Both the position numbers and the translations under genes were made by a program. 64,000 nt of DNA. It comes from Syngnathus acus. Taxonomy: Eukaryota > Chordata > Actinopteri > Syngnathiformes > Syngnathidae. Under the pieces are notes generated by a model. It ran no database searches, was not told the origin of the DNA, and saw nothing but the letters and a program-made list of their open reading frames with translations. Positions 36,767-49,260 of the stretch are shown here, piece after piece. The stretch is taken from contig NC_051094.1 of NCBI RefSeq assembly GCF_901709675.1, positions 7,684,501 through 7,748,500 of the forward strand, read 5' to 3'. How positions within the stretch are numbered: position 1 is the stretch's first letter; each line of letters starts with the position of its first letter.

Positions 36767-39700
36767 TTTTTGAAGGCAACTTGGTTTCCCATAGCATAAC
36801 CATCAACTCATAACCATTTACCGAATTAGTATTCTGCAAACTCTGCACGATTGAGCTCAGCAAAGAATATCAGTATTGAAGTCGCAGTGATAAGCTTCTC
36901 AGTGAGATCCACGGTTTTCTTTGAATAAATGGGGAACAATAACCAAACATCCAAATAAAACATGGGGAGGTAATTCTAGAGAGTGATGGCATATTGTAGC
37001 AGGAGCGCCCCTCAGAGAACACTGCCAGATGATTGCAACTGATCTGTAATATTTGTAAGAACACATTTACAAGCCATCTTGGATTCACACAACATGATTT
37101 CAAGAGGCCTAATTCAACCTTAGGACGCAACTTATTTTTCATCACTCTAATGTGGGGTGAAAAAGCAAAGATTCTGGAGGTGAGGCTACTCACAAGGACA
37201 TTTCATCCTTTCTGTCTTCGCTGACTGCGCTTGCATAAATGTGGAGGTGTTTATTTATTATGTCAAGATCAATGCTGGCTTCCAATCAATACTCTTCCTG
37301 GGAACGTGTACACAAGTTGCCTATAGATTGGGCAATATCAATCTCCTCTCATCTTGTGCTTCTTGTTCCACTCCTTCCAGGTTTACTCCCTTTTTGATCC
37401 CTTGTTAAGTTTTTTTTTCAAACGCACGACTCCTTAGATATATATTTTGCTCTGCTTAGTTCCATGAATATAGGAAACCCCCGTCCCGCCAAAAGAACCT
37501 GCTAAACCAACAACTAATAAACATCTGCCCTGTTATTTCCACAGTGCTTATTACCTATAGGATCTAATCCGTACACAAGACGACTACTGATTGCTAGTAA
37601 AGGTTCTCCAAATCGAATTTAGGCACATTGCCAGCAAGCCTCTGCGTCTGGCCTAAGAAAAAGAAAAATCCATGAACAGACTTTTTTTTCCCATTTGTCT
37701 GTTGACTACTGGGCCTTACACCGCCTCACGGATGGCATCGATTGGATAAAGATGAAATTAACCTTTGGCATTTCACAAAAAAACTCAAATCAAAGTAAAG
37801 GTCGATGACATGGAAAGGCATTTGGGCAATGGAAGTTAGGTGCTTTATTTAAAATGACCTCTTGTGTCACATTGGAAAATGGATCCATCATTTATGTATC
37901 ACCAATCAATTCTTCCAAATTACTTGTCCCAATTAGTTAACAGGAGCCTAAAACTGCAAACTTTTCTGAGTCTTTTCTTTTTTGTCGGAGCAGCCTAAAC
38001 GGTGGATTAGCGAGCTGGTTTCCTGTGTGGGGCTTCTTCTTATACAGCACAAATTACTATATCTCTGCATACAAATTTGAACATGCTTAGATTATCATAA
38101 AATGTGCTTAAATAGCTTTAATATTGGCATAATACATATTACTGTCTGGTGAAAAAACATGCAAGGTCCAATTACCAGGTTCTTGGGAACAGGCAGTATT
38201 TAAATAAATAAATGCTTAATTCTTCATTGGACAGTGACCATATACTCCATATTTTAATTGCCATAAATCAAAAGCCTTCCTTAATTTGACTGACATGGAA
38301 CTTTCGTTTGGCTGTCTACAGTCAGTGAGAGTTCATTTAATCGAGGATTCAAGGTTTCCTCCATGAGGGTTTTACACTTGACTAAGATTCTGCAAATGAG
38401 AAGTGAAGCCATACATCATAATCAAAGCTTCATATAGCTTAAATGAAACTGGAGGTGAGCACATGGACTTCAGAAGATTAATTTGAAAATGGTGCTCTGG
38501 TGAAAAACTATGTACATTAATCATACTGCGCTTCTATCTATGAACTGTAGCTATAAGACTTGGACTTTATTGTCATTGCAAATGTAGAGTAGCCCATTTT
38601 CCAACTGGGGCACATTTGTGCGAACCTAGTAAGGGTTCAAATTTCTGCCAAAATGGCCGCTTCAAACAAAAATGGTCAACTTTTCCTGCAATTTCATGCA
38701 TTAATGCAAGGGATGCTATGCTTCCTTTTATGATGGACATATCTACTGAAGTGCCTTTTGACTGGTGAAAATTGTGTCAGGGGATCATTTATTCAACTTT
38801 CTACTGACGGTCATGAACGAGACCCACAAAATACATCCACTTTCACAAGAATGCAACCATGTGGAAAGAAAAAAAAAATAGAGGTTTCAGGCATGTTAGA
38901 GCCTCCAGATGAGGTGACTCATTTATCTGAAGAGTACGAAATTCCTTCCTTACACGCTACAATTGCACATATTTGGTTAGTGACTGATCAGCCATTACAA
39001 AGAAGCAACATTCATTTCTGCTGAGCTCCAGGAAGTCTTCAAATTCAGTTTAATTCCTCCAGAAGTGATAGTGAGCCACTGTAGCATGAAGGAGCAACAG
39101 CTGCTGCAACCTCTTGAGGACTCTTCAACTGGCAATGCCCCACCGGGGAAACTTATTTCGCAATTCTTCCAGTCACACTCCAAAAACCAATGATTCTATA
39201 GACCAATGGGTATTGGAACATAGACCAGTCGCTAAATGGAGCATTTTACGTCAAGCTGGAGGAAGCCATACCCAAAAAAAGACACAATAAGTCTGCCATC
39301 TTGGTTTGCAGTGGCCATTTTAGGAATATGTTCAATTTTGCTGTGCTTCAAAGACAGATATGTCCAATATATTTTGTCCATTTGATAGTAAATTTCAACC
39401 ACACATACTAATTAGGGATGTATGTAAGATTAGATTCAAATATGCACAATACTGACTTTTGATAAACAATAATATATGGTGTCTTTAGCAGAAGAGAAAC
39501 AAAGTAAAGTTTGAGGAAAGAGGACATACAATAGAACCATTCTCATCCGACTTATTTAACATTCTGTTAGAGAAATATTTGCCTTTTATCATTTGCAGAG
39601 GTAATTGCTGATGCTGATATGTGTGCGTCCAAAGGAAGTGCCTGGACAGAATATTCATTAGAGCGGTAGTCTGATAATAATAACAATTAACAAGTTGCTT

Positions 39701-40254
39701 TCGGGCTGGGGAGGGATCAATTAGAACACCAAACAATAGACTGAAATTGAAGTTCATAAAAAAAAAAAATAAATCGATAATACTGACATACCCAGTTTTA
39801 CTATGGTTGATTGTTTATACTTCCCAAGCAAAATACGTTATCCACAAGTTGAGTTAACATCATTTCCAACTTTCCAAGGGGCTTCACTGCTTTACCCAAC
39901 CTTCCTTTCTTCTATTCTCTCCCAGAGGAGGATAACCTGACATCTCGGATGCGGCACAAAAATACAAAGATCGACAGGCTCAAAAACACTCGCATGGCCT
40001 CACTCGCCTACAGACACACACAAAAAAACACACAAGCACAGTTTAAATAAGTTGGCTGCTGTCAAAGTTAGCATTCCTATTGGTCATAAATAATTTTGTT
40101 TTCAATAGTAATCCCTGCAGGAACCACTTGACACTAAAAATATGATTTATCCTCCTGAGCGTAACCTTCCGAGAAGACGAGACTCACCCCATTCTGACAG
40201 TTTTCTTTATTGCTGTCGTATTGCCTTATTTGGCTTGAAAATGCTGTCAAGGTA

Positions 40255-40806
40255 AAGACGACAGGTCACACGGGTAAAAGTCAAGGATAAGACTTTGAGA
40301 CCACATAGATCCTGATTCAGTCAAGATTACATAAACCAATGTAAAGCAAAGACAAAAGACTGCATAAATCAAGACCAAGTCAATGCCAATAATGAAAGAA
40401 ACTGAAACCAATATAATGAAAGGGCAGTTGAGAGCTAGTCAAGACCAAAATCTTAGCTTGCATAGACAAGAAGGAATTCGAGCGAAAGACTTCTATACCT
40501 TAAAAAAAAAAAGTCTAAGTGAAAATCAATACACTAAACCCACATAAAATGAAATTTTGTTACGACCAATACTTTGAGCAGTAGAGACCAAGTCAAGATA
40601 ACATAAAGATCATGTTAGGACAATAAATTTAAGACCACATAAAGACCAGGTCAAGACCCAGATTTTGAGACAACAAAACCATAGATAAAGGGATTGGTAC
40701 TTTAAGACCACAAACACCAAGTCAAGCTTAGACATTAAGGACCTCATGAATCCATGCCAAGTCAAGACCAAGACTTTGAGCCAGGATACTATGCACCAAG
40801 ACTTCA
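40255..40806. repeat. Decayed 'aagaccaagtcaagacc' minisatellite-like array
   Basis: The words 'caagaccaagtcaa', 'tttgagaccacat', 'aagaccaggtcaagaccc' and 'aagtcaagaccaagacttt' recur at irregular spacing over about 550 bases. Exact units are short and separated by diverged sequence and a poly-A run (about 40503-40512). The pattern fits an old tandem array of roughly 15-35 bp units. The plus strand is strongly A/C/G-biased with few T. Confidence 0.75.
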
Positions 40807-43800
40807 AGTGGCGTCAACTGCATGAATGGGAAACAAGATACCTTCCGAAATTGTTTATCATTATTTATTTATAAGGTGCGCGAAAATGGAGACTTGAACG
40901 ATATGTACTGAAGTGTATAAATAGTTCATCCATAATCCTTTTATGCAGCCCTTCAGATTGACTATTTTTTCCTCATGTAGCTTCGGGGCATTAACCGAAA
41001 TATTCCACGGTCAACTTTAATCGCATTGCTCTGCTCAAGGGGCAAACACACTCGGCAGGTAGAAAAGAATTCTGGTCTTTTTAATGTTACATATTGTATT
41101 TACTGACTGGAAGGCAGATGTTTTCTGACTGACAGTCTGACTAAACATGCATAAGCGCTCCCATGAGAGGCAAACCACCTGGCAAGGTCAAAAGTTCAAG
41201 TGGCAGTCTGACTTTACAGATTAATGAACTGTTCTAATGACTCAATGGAGTGTTGGCCTCAATTTTGTTGCAATATTGAATTTACAGATGTTTGAATCCT
41301 CTTATGTACCAAGGCCAGAGCTACATTGAAACAAATCACATACTTAACGATCGACATGTAAATAAATGAATTGTTCCAATGAGTTCTTGGCTGATAAATA
41401 TACTCGCTTAGAAATGCAACTGGAGGTTCATCGGATTGCCCAAATCTGTGTGTCAAATCAATACTTTAACATGTCATTCAAAAACAGAACTGACATAGCA
41501 GCGTTTGTGTTTCGAAGGCTTGACGGACAAATCCTCTGCTGGAAAGATCTCTCCAACATTGAATTAGACTAATCCGCATATATCCTTTAGTGTAAATGAT
41601 ACCACATGTAATCCAGAATTCTTCCTTATCAGTGCCAATTGAAGTCATGTATTCACTTTCTACCAATGCATGGTCTGCGTTGAAAGGGAAGTCTAATCCA
41701 AGATTTAGCCGTCTCCCCTCGCATTGTCGTATTTTTAGCCATTTCTTCTTACAAAGATCCAAGCCTTATCATGAATACGCACATTTTACCGGTGAGCCCT
41801 ACCTGATTTAGAGACTTCTTTCAGTGAAAGCCTTGATGTGAGACAATGGACACACAAATACGATGCACAGAGGCTGCAGTTGTCGCAAAGTGAGGCGAAC
41901 GCACTTAATGGCTTTGGACTGCCGTCTACCTCCTTGTGAAATTAACTTCACCGCTGTTAAAAATGTCGCATTCATGTACTTAACCCCTCAACGTTCTGGT
42001 TTCGAGATTAGTTAAGTGTCTTAATTGACACATACGTAATTATGTGTCTAATGATTTATAATGTGTTATCCTTGACTTTTGATGAAGCATTTGAGATATT
42101 TAATAATGTTGAGAAATATCAAAAGGTTTTCAGGGATTATATTCCAAAGGTAAAGGCTGGTTCTTATGATATGTTTCCACTTTGACATCATACCATAAAA
42201 AACTGTGACTCTTGCGCAAATGCACAGCGACTATTTTGCAAAAGTTGTCAGTGGCTTGAAGTGTTTCCCCGGAGTCTTGATAATGAAGGTGTTCACAGAA
42301 ATGCACTCTCACTTTGATTAGTTTACCATCTCAATCTGTGGTTCATTATGAGAGCTAATTATGTATCCTATATAAGGTTCATTGATCTTTTGGGACAAAT
42401 CCCTTATCACAAAACTGCCATCACACATGATTGCCAGTTGCTTTTTGCTCCAGGTTTGTAACACTTCCATGCCTTTGAGATGCCTCGGGCGGCAGAGCAA
42501 ATTTGTGAAGAAAATATTGAGATGATTTGTGCCCCTCGCTGGGAATAATCTGGAGAGTCATTTGAATACCAAAACATCATTTATTGCACTGTAAAAGACT
42601 GAAGATTTTTTTTTTAATTGAAAGAGCCTTATGTTGCAAAAATGTCTTTGGTGTTTCTTATCATTAATTAAATATTGCATGTTGAAGACATGGCTTTATT
42701 TGATACATTTTAGTCGTTTTCATTTTCTAATTTTGACCTTGACATGAAAACGTTTGAGACAAAAAAGTGTAAAGTGGTAAATCAACTACATTAGCCACCG
42801 AGACAATGCTGCACTTTTTCTTCACAAAGTTAAAATCACAGATAAATCTTTAATTACACAAATTTATGGAAGGGCTGGTGTCTGACCACTGAATATTAAT
42901 TGTGTGTGCGTGTGGAATTTATGATCAGACGCGACAATAGCATGGATTTTCTCAAATGATTAGACGCGACAATGGCATGCATTTTCTCAAAGACTTGGGG
43001 TTGAAGGAATAAGTTGGATTATTTAATGAGCTGTGTAGAATTCATTTCGTTTGACATGATTAAATAGGAACATTTTTCATTTAATGATGAGGGAAAAAAA
43101 TGTGTAATAAATAGCGTCATCATTGCCACAAAGGATAGAACAGCATCGGCTCAGATTCATCACTGGCAAACAAAAGGAAATCAAAGAATGACACGCTTTA
43201 CCTCATACGCCAATGATTCCTTTTGTGTGTATGCACAGGTTATGGGCGAGAATTGGTCGGCCCATTGATTTTTACTACTTGTAGAAATTACACGGCAATT
43301 TCTTTAATCAAATTTATTAACCGTCTTTTATAGGAAAGTGGCGCTGTTCTCGCTGAGCTGTAATAGGTTTTTCCGTTTGTTGGCTTTTTCTTCGGAGTTT
43401 GTTGAAGTCACGAGCCCAAATAAACAAAACACAATTAACCTTCTGCAAGAAGGTTATCTTTATTATAGATGAGTTTTTTTTAATGTCCAGTGAATTTCAT
43501 CAGAAGCAAATATCCACTGTAACAATTGTCTTCATTAATAAAAAAATTAAAAAATTGGCAACCCCAAATGGGGAAAAGCTGGGAAGAAAAAGTCATTTGA
43601 TGTTTCTGTAAGACAGTTTTTTGTCTTATCAGAGCTAGAGATAAAAATTGAACAGATTTTTTGGATCTGCGACTGGTGACGTGGGTTTTGGTCCATCTGT
43701 TTGTGCTGTTTGACAAGATGGAGCTCTGTGAGGATGTCGGCTGCTATGTTAGCTACTTGTATTGGCTGCTGACAGGTTAACTGACAGGATTATTTATTAG

Positions 43801-44136
43801 AGGATATTTGTCATTTCTTTCTGTTTCATTCCATTAGAGATGGATTTTGTTTTATTTGGAACAAACAACAATTAATACCCGAATTTTCAATCGTCATATG
43901 TACATCTGCTTAAACTGGATGTAGGTGACCGTTAGATACACTTAAAATATTGACTGCACAGTTAATAAAGGTAAAATGAAGGCAACGATTCAGACACCAG
44001 TTGTAATTATTATGAATCGGAAATATTTTACCCGTCAGACAAATCCGAGTTCAACCAGTGTATGTGCTGCGGACAAACTATGGGGTGCCATTGTGAGAAT
44101 TCCCTCAATCCATATTCAATATCACTTGTCATTGAT
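40807..44136. other. Non-coding stretch with one tandem duplication
   Basis: No gene recognised. Contains the 35 bp duplication at 42923-42992 (given separately) and a poly-T run near 42608-42616. The opposite-strand open frames at 41259-41811 and 43399-43716 overlap one another and show no domain. The remainder is unique AT-rich sequence. Confidence 0.65.
42923..42992. repeat. Two-copy 35 bp tandem duplication
   Basis: 'gatcagacgcgacaatagca' begins unit 1 (42923) and 'gattagacgcgacaatggca' begins unit 2 (42958). Both continue 'tg(g/c)attttctcaaa'. Three substitutions separate the copies. The flanks do not continue the pattern. Confidence 0.88.
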
Positions 44137-44225
44137 GCCGGGTGACTCTGGGTGAGATGCTAAGTACAACTTGGACTGGTCGCCAGCCAATTGCAAGAGA
44201 ATCAACGCTAACAAATAAAGCACAC
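44137..44225. mobile_element. Fragment of a common teleost interspersed repeat
   Basis: 'gccgggtgactctgggtgag' and 'acttggactggtcgccagcc' followed by 'aattgcaagaga' and 'aacaaataaagcac' match, with divergence, the middle of the abundant fish repeat remembered as 'gggcgagaggcggggtacaccctggactggtcgccagccaatcgcagggcaca'-like sequence. It is probably the same family as the pieces at 3.7, 15.2 and 21.6 kb. Ends are approximate. Confidence 0.65.
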
Positions 44226-47200
44226 AGATTTTATGTACGTTTGTGTATACAAGGTTCCTCGAACAAGAGAACAGTAACTATTGATACTCTTATGTCCCAA
44301 GAGATCTACACAGCCGGTCGGCAAGCGCGAGCGTGTATTGATCCAGCCTCCTGCAGTCAAACTGGGTAATTGCCTTTTAACTGCAAGTCATAAGCAAAGG
44401 ACACTTTGGGGACCTGTCATAAATGCAGCGAGGGGAGGAGACAAAGTGATCAGGAAAGAGAGTCAACTGGTTAGTTTGTGAAAGACTGTTACACACTGGC
44501 TTCATCGGTTTTCCTCTTGGAAGCTTGTTTTTTTTTTTTGCATTCAGGTCAACTTTATTTGTGGACTTTATTAAGATACTGTGTTTTGAGGTCCAACAGA
44601 TATGAGAATTTGCAGGTTTAGGGGTATCCCCAAGATTCAAATCTGAAGTGACCATCCCTGCAATGATGGACGGTATACGATTACGTTTGAAAAGTGGCTG
44701 GAGGGACTCTGATTTAACCTTGTGTCATCTGTTGTCAATTATGTTGCCTCTCTGCTGTCCTCTTTCGCCGGAATTCAATTTTGATAAAAACACATGACGC
44801 AATGATCGCCTGCTGTGTTGAACGTCACGGAACATGTTCAGCACCGAGACCGATGTACTTACAGTAATGCAGACAACATAGCACCAAACTGTGAAATCAC
44901 TTTAGCGCTCTAATGCTACACGGGAGCATCTTGGGGAAAACGCACTTGGCGATATTGTGGATGCTGTGTATGCATGAATTCATCTGATGATGAGACATGG
45001 TCACAAGGGACTATTTGTGCTTTAACGTAATGCAAATTATCAGTCTGTGCTTTCTATAATCTATATAATGGCCTATCCACAGGTGCATGCTATTCATCAG
45101 GCTGCTGATACATGGCCCTGTGGGGGTTTTGTTCCCGAGGTAAAACAATATGATGTGGATATCGCTGAATGGCAGCAACCTCTGCTGACACAATTACAAA
45201 TTGCAAGATTTAATGTCAATTCGCTCTCATACCTAAATATATATATATATTTTTAATAAGTGACCTTAATTTAAGACAAACATATTTCGCGATGGACATC
45301 AAAATCAGTTATAATTGGGCAATTAGGCCTTTTTAAGGATAAGGTTGTTAAAATACAAATTTACAAACTTATTTTCTTCAATTGCACATTTTAATCACAT
45401 TCTCTGGACAGATGGATGACAATTATCTGGGGGGTAAAAATGTTTTTGTCACTGTGTGCGGTTGGAGCACAGTGACCAAGTTTGATGACTGCCAATAAAA
45501 CACAAAACTAATAACTGAACACTAAATGTCTTGTGCCTTTTAAACTCTGTACGCTGGCATGGAATTGTCTGTATGTCACATCTCCCAACTTTCATGCTGC
45601 CCTTGCGGGTATGGCGGAACAGGCACCAATATAATTTTTATTGTTGATGCTGCGAATGAACACCAACATTCCCTTCCACAAATAAAATATTTTGCCTAAA
45701 CTAACCACCTGCCACCATCATAGAATAACAGTTAGCTAAGATCTAAGATCTTAAGAACCAGTGGCGTGTTCAGGTCATTAATTGAAGGACAAAGCTGTAA
45801 CTTTACTGTGGCCGATGGGGGCGATCCAGAGAAGATTATTATCCCAAAACTGTTCCGGCTTACTACCTTGCAGGATGTCTTAAGTCACTCAAAAGATAAA
45901 GAAATTTAATTGACTTGCTGACTTTGGCTCTTAGATAGAGGTGAAGAAAAACATTTAAAAATGACAGCCCTTAGCAACTGTCTAAGAGATAAATGAGGCT
46001 TGTTGGTGGGAAGATGTGACATGCGAGTGTGTTCAAGGTGGAATTTGTAATGTGTTTGAATGTTGTGGTGACATTTATTTAAGAATAGGAGGAAGCATTG
46101 CATGGCAGCCCTAAAGACTTGAATTAATCAGGAGCAGCAATACCAGTAGAAGGTATGACTGTCACTGCTGATTAATGGGGAAAAAAATGTCTTTAAGGTC
46201 GTGGCTTTAAATATCATTTTGGGGAGTTAAGTGAAGCGTAATGAAATTAATCCTCAGCAATGCTGGTTGCTTTCAAACTAAATAAACTCTGCCAGTTTCT
46301 AACTACTGGTTCAATTGTTGTACGAAATGAAAAATGAAATTATTTGCCCAGTGGACCTCAAATGGTGATAGTTGTAGTCCCGCCCCAAGCCCCATTTTTA
46401 CAACACTTTCAATGTGGCAAGCATGGTGTTTACTCTCATAGCTCAAACTCATTAAAGCAATCTAAAATCCAGATAAAGGTATGGTCCAAAACCAACGCTG
46501 AAATTTGTGCTGGGTCCCAAACTCATGCTGAGACGGTGTACTTTAAACTGCATTCATGAGACCAAAAAAACAACAACAAACCAAAATGATCTCCGTGATA
46601 ACAGCACAGCTAAATGTTTACGACTCTGTGTGCCCCATTTGTGATACGGGGAGTCACAAAGCAAGCCAGAGAGTGGTGCAATTAGAGAATGGATACTAAA
46701 AGACAAGTGGACCAAATGCGGCAGCACTTTGTGCCATCTGTCGGCTTATTCACTCATTTTAACACACATGAAGCACGTCAACTATTTGGTGGCTTTTAAA
46801 ATTAGCACAATGCGCTTAATCATTCACATTCCGCAGCACTTACGTTAGACAATAAAAAAAAAACTGAAACTGAAATGCACTATTTGATGTTGCTTTTTGA
46901 AAGGGAAAAAATGAGACAGAGCCGAGAGCCCGGTGTGGCGACTGTGGGCTACTGCTAGCCGACAAATAGCATTGATAAATTATGAACTGGAAATGTGGAA
47001 GCGTGTCTCTCTATCCACATTTTATTATTTTCCAAATGCCCCCTTCCACTAATAAGAAATTATTGCATTGTTGCGACTATAGCGCTATGCTAAATTAGTA
47101 TAAGTGAGATCCCAGTTCCGGGGTTAATCCGATTAACTTGCATGGAGAATTAATTTTATCCGTGCTGCAAAATTGCTGTTCCTTTTGCAAGATTAGAACT

Positions 47201-48964
47201 ATAAAAAAAAAAACACGTAATGTAGAACATATTTTGCCTCAGCATATTGGTAGTTACTACACGATTCCCATTTCAATGATCAAATTGGGATCAGAATGTT
47301 AAAGGCACGTCACGTATTTTATCAAGCGTTTGCCGAGTTGCCGTGCATGTGATTCATTTCATCTATGCATGTCTAGTTTGTCAAGGTGCACATACGTAAG
47401 TGAATGCATGAGTCGCTCATGCTAGCAAGCAAATCTTCTTGACCAGTGCAGCCATCAGCAAGACGACTTTAATTTCCGAAAAGGCCGTAACATCAAATGA
47501 GATGCAAAAAGTGTCAGCTACTTGGACTCCGTGATGCACATGTGGGCATGCGTGCATGTACAAGACACAAAATGAGATTATTTCCATGCATGTGGATATC
47601 AGAGGAAAGAAGCAATGTTACGCCTATTTTCTAATGCATGAGGTCAGACTCCAGTGAAAGCAATCAGTTTCCAAACTGCAGCTTTCACACCATACTTCGT
47701 CTCACTTGGGTCAAAGTACATTGTGCTGTGGAATTTAGAGAAAGTTACAGGATTAATCAGAATAATCTAAAAGGGAGTCAGTTCCAGGAATAATCAAAAT
47801 AATCTAAAAAAGAGTGAGGTGTCTGTATTGAAAGGCGTTGGTATCCAAATGTCTAGATCGGGACGAGAGTCTGAGGATCTCATAAATGGCAGTGTATGTT
47901 TTTCGGAAATGATTCATAAATTATTCAGAGATTGTTTTCACACCATTGCATGATTCTCATCATGCCTCCAAATTGAGCTATTGAAACAAGTATTGCATTT
48001 CTGCAAATAGTAGCCACCCCCTGCCATAGATGCAGAGCCTGAGTTAGTCATCCACTTAAGAAAAAGAAACTTTTCTTTCCCAATTGTTTACCATTGGAAA
48101 ATAAAATGAATAGGAATTATAAATTGAATTTACAGGACTTTTTTTTTTTTTAATCAAGGAAATAGACAACTATTATGCCCCTAATCAAAACTGTAGTACT
48201 AAGGAAGACAGTGTTTAGATTACTGGATTATGTAAACAGATGATTTTATGATGCGACGTGAAAACATCTAAACAATGATTACCAAAGACTGAAAGTATTG
48301 TGTCTATGGCAAAGTTATAATAGTTAGGGATTTTTCAATAGTTTTGATATTGTTTTCAATTATACTTATTTTTACAAATCATTTTTAATTAATTTTGTGT
48401 GTTTGCTATTTTTTTTTACGAGTTTGTTTTCTTAATGCTTAGCTTCATTTTACCTTTTATTAATTTCCCTTTTGTGTTTGTGTCGACTGCAATTGACTTG
48501 CAACCATAATGAGGACAAGTGCTATAACAAAATTAAAAAAAAAAGGATTATTCCAAATCTACAGCAAGCGGTAAAATGAAGAATGTAAGTGTAAAATGTG
48601 TGGCAAAATCTACCATCTGTAGAAGGAGCAGCTGTGGCGCATGCGGGTCATACGGAGGAGGTCTGGCAAGGGTCTGGACAGCTTAGTAAGAAGCTCAACT
48701 GGGCTCTGTACTATTCTTAAAGATGAAATGAAGTGTTCTTTTGCACCAAACCTCCAAACGAGGTTAACATGACTCTCTTTTGTGCCTTGAGCGCATTAAT
48801 TATGTGTATTTTAATGTGAAATATTTATTCGTTTCTAAAACACCTTGAGAACAAATTTATGAACTGAGCTGTACCTGCACACTGGAGTGTGCCTTTGAGT
48901 GTGTGACTCTTCCAGCGTGTGCATCTTGTCAGCTCACCTTGTCCACAGCCCAGATGAATGAATA
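44226..48964. other. Non-coding stretch with one tandem duplication
   Basis: No gene recognised. A short (TA)n lies at 45238-45252. Poly-T/A runs occur at about 44529-44539, 48139-48151 and 48536-48544. A 37 bp duplication is given at 47750-47820. The patch 46600-46780 is of balanced composition and might be regulatory, without specific support. The remainder is unique AT-rich sequence. Confidence 0.65.
47750..47820. repeat. Two-copy 37 bp tandem duplication, diverged
   Basis: 'ggattaatcagaataatcta' (from 47750) and 'ggaataatcaaaataatcta' (from 47787) begin the two units. Both continue with 'aaa' and a 'gagt' word. Several substitutions show it is not recent. Confidence 0.8.
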
Positions 48965-49260
48965 TCAGAAAGCACAACAGGCCAAAAATACAGCAGGAGA
49001 AACAGCGGTGGCGGGGAACAGACTGGGACTGAATAAACAGGGCAACAGATGAACAACAGGGATAGGAGCGAGAAGTAAGAAAGGAAGCTGAGGACGCCAG
49101 AGAGACATCGACCGAAAAAAGAAAGAAACAGGAGGAAGGAACACTGGCACACAAATACTGAGACATAAGAAGCAGCAGACCAACAACAGAATGGAAAAGG
49201 CAAGGTAACAACTTGTTGACCCAGATGGGCACACAAACAGAAAAAGCAAGCTGTGTTAAA
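48965..49260. repeat. Purine-rich low-complexity tract
   Basis: The plus strand is dominated by A and G with recurring 'gaaagaaacagg', 'ggaagga', 'aagcagcag' and 'acaacag' words. The pyrimidine-rich complement contains few stop triplets, so three long frames (94-157 codons, Ser/Cys/Phe/Leu-rich) overlap one another on the minus strand. That is a compositional effect. No clear tandem unit is visible. Confidence 0.6.

Larger units (their letters stand above)
35103..40254. other. Non-coding stretch with scattered simple repeats
   Basis: No gene supported. The longest open frame of the window (188 codons, 35601-36167 minus) lies here but crosses the GA/GT microsatellite and poly-A/T runs and has no domain. 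Other items are the CA repeat at 36533-36562, a 19-mer repeat fragment at 36747-36766, and 'gacttggactttattgtcat' at 38553-38572, which resembles the tail of a fish retroelement. Long T/A runs occur near 36107-36119, 36290-36300 and 37681-37689. 37.7-40.2 kb appears to be unique AT-rich sequence. Confidence 0.6.
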
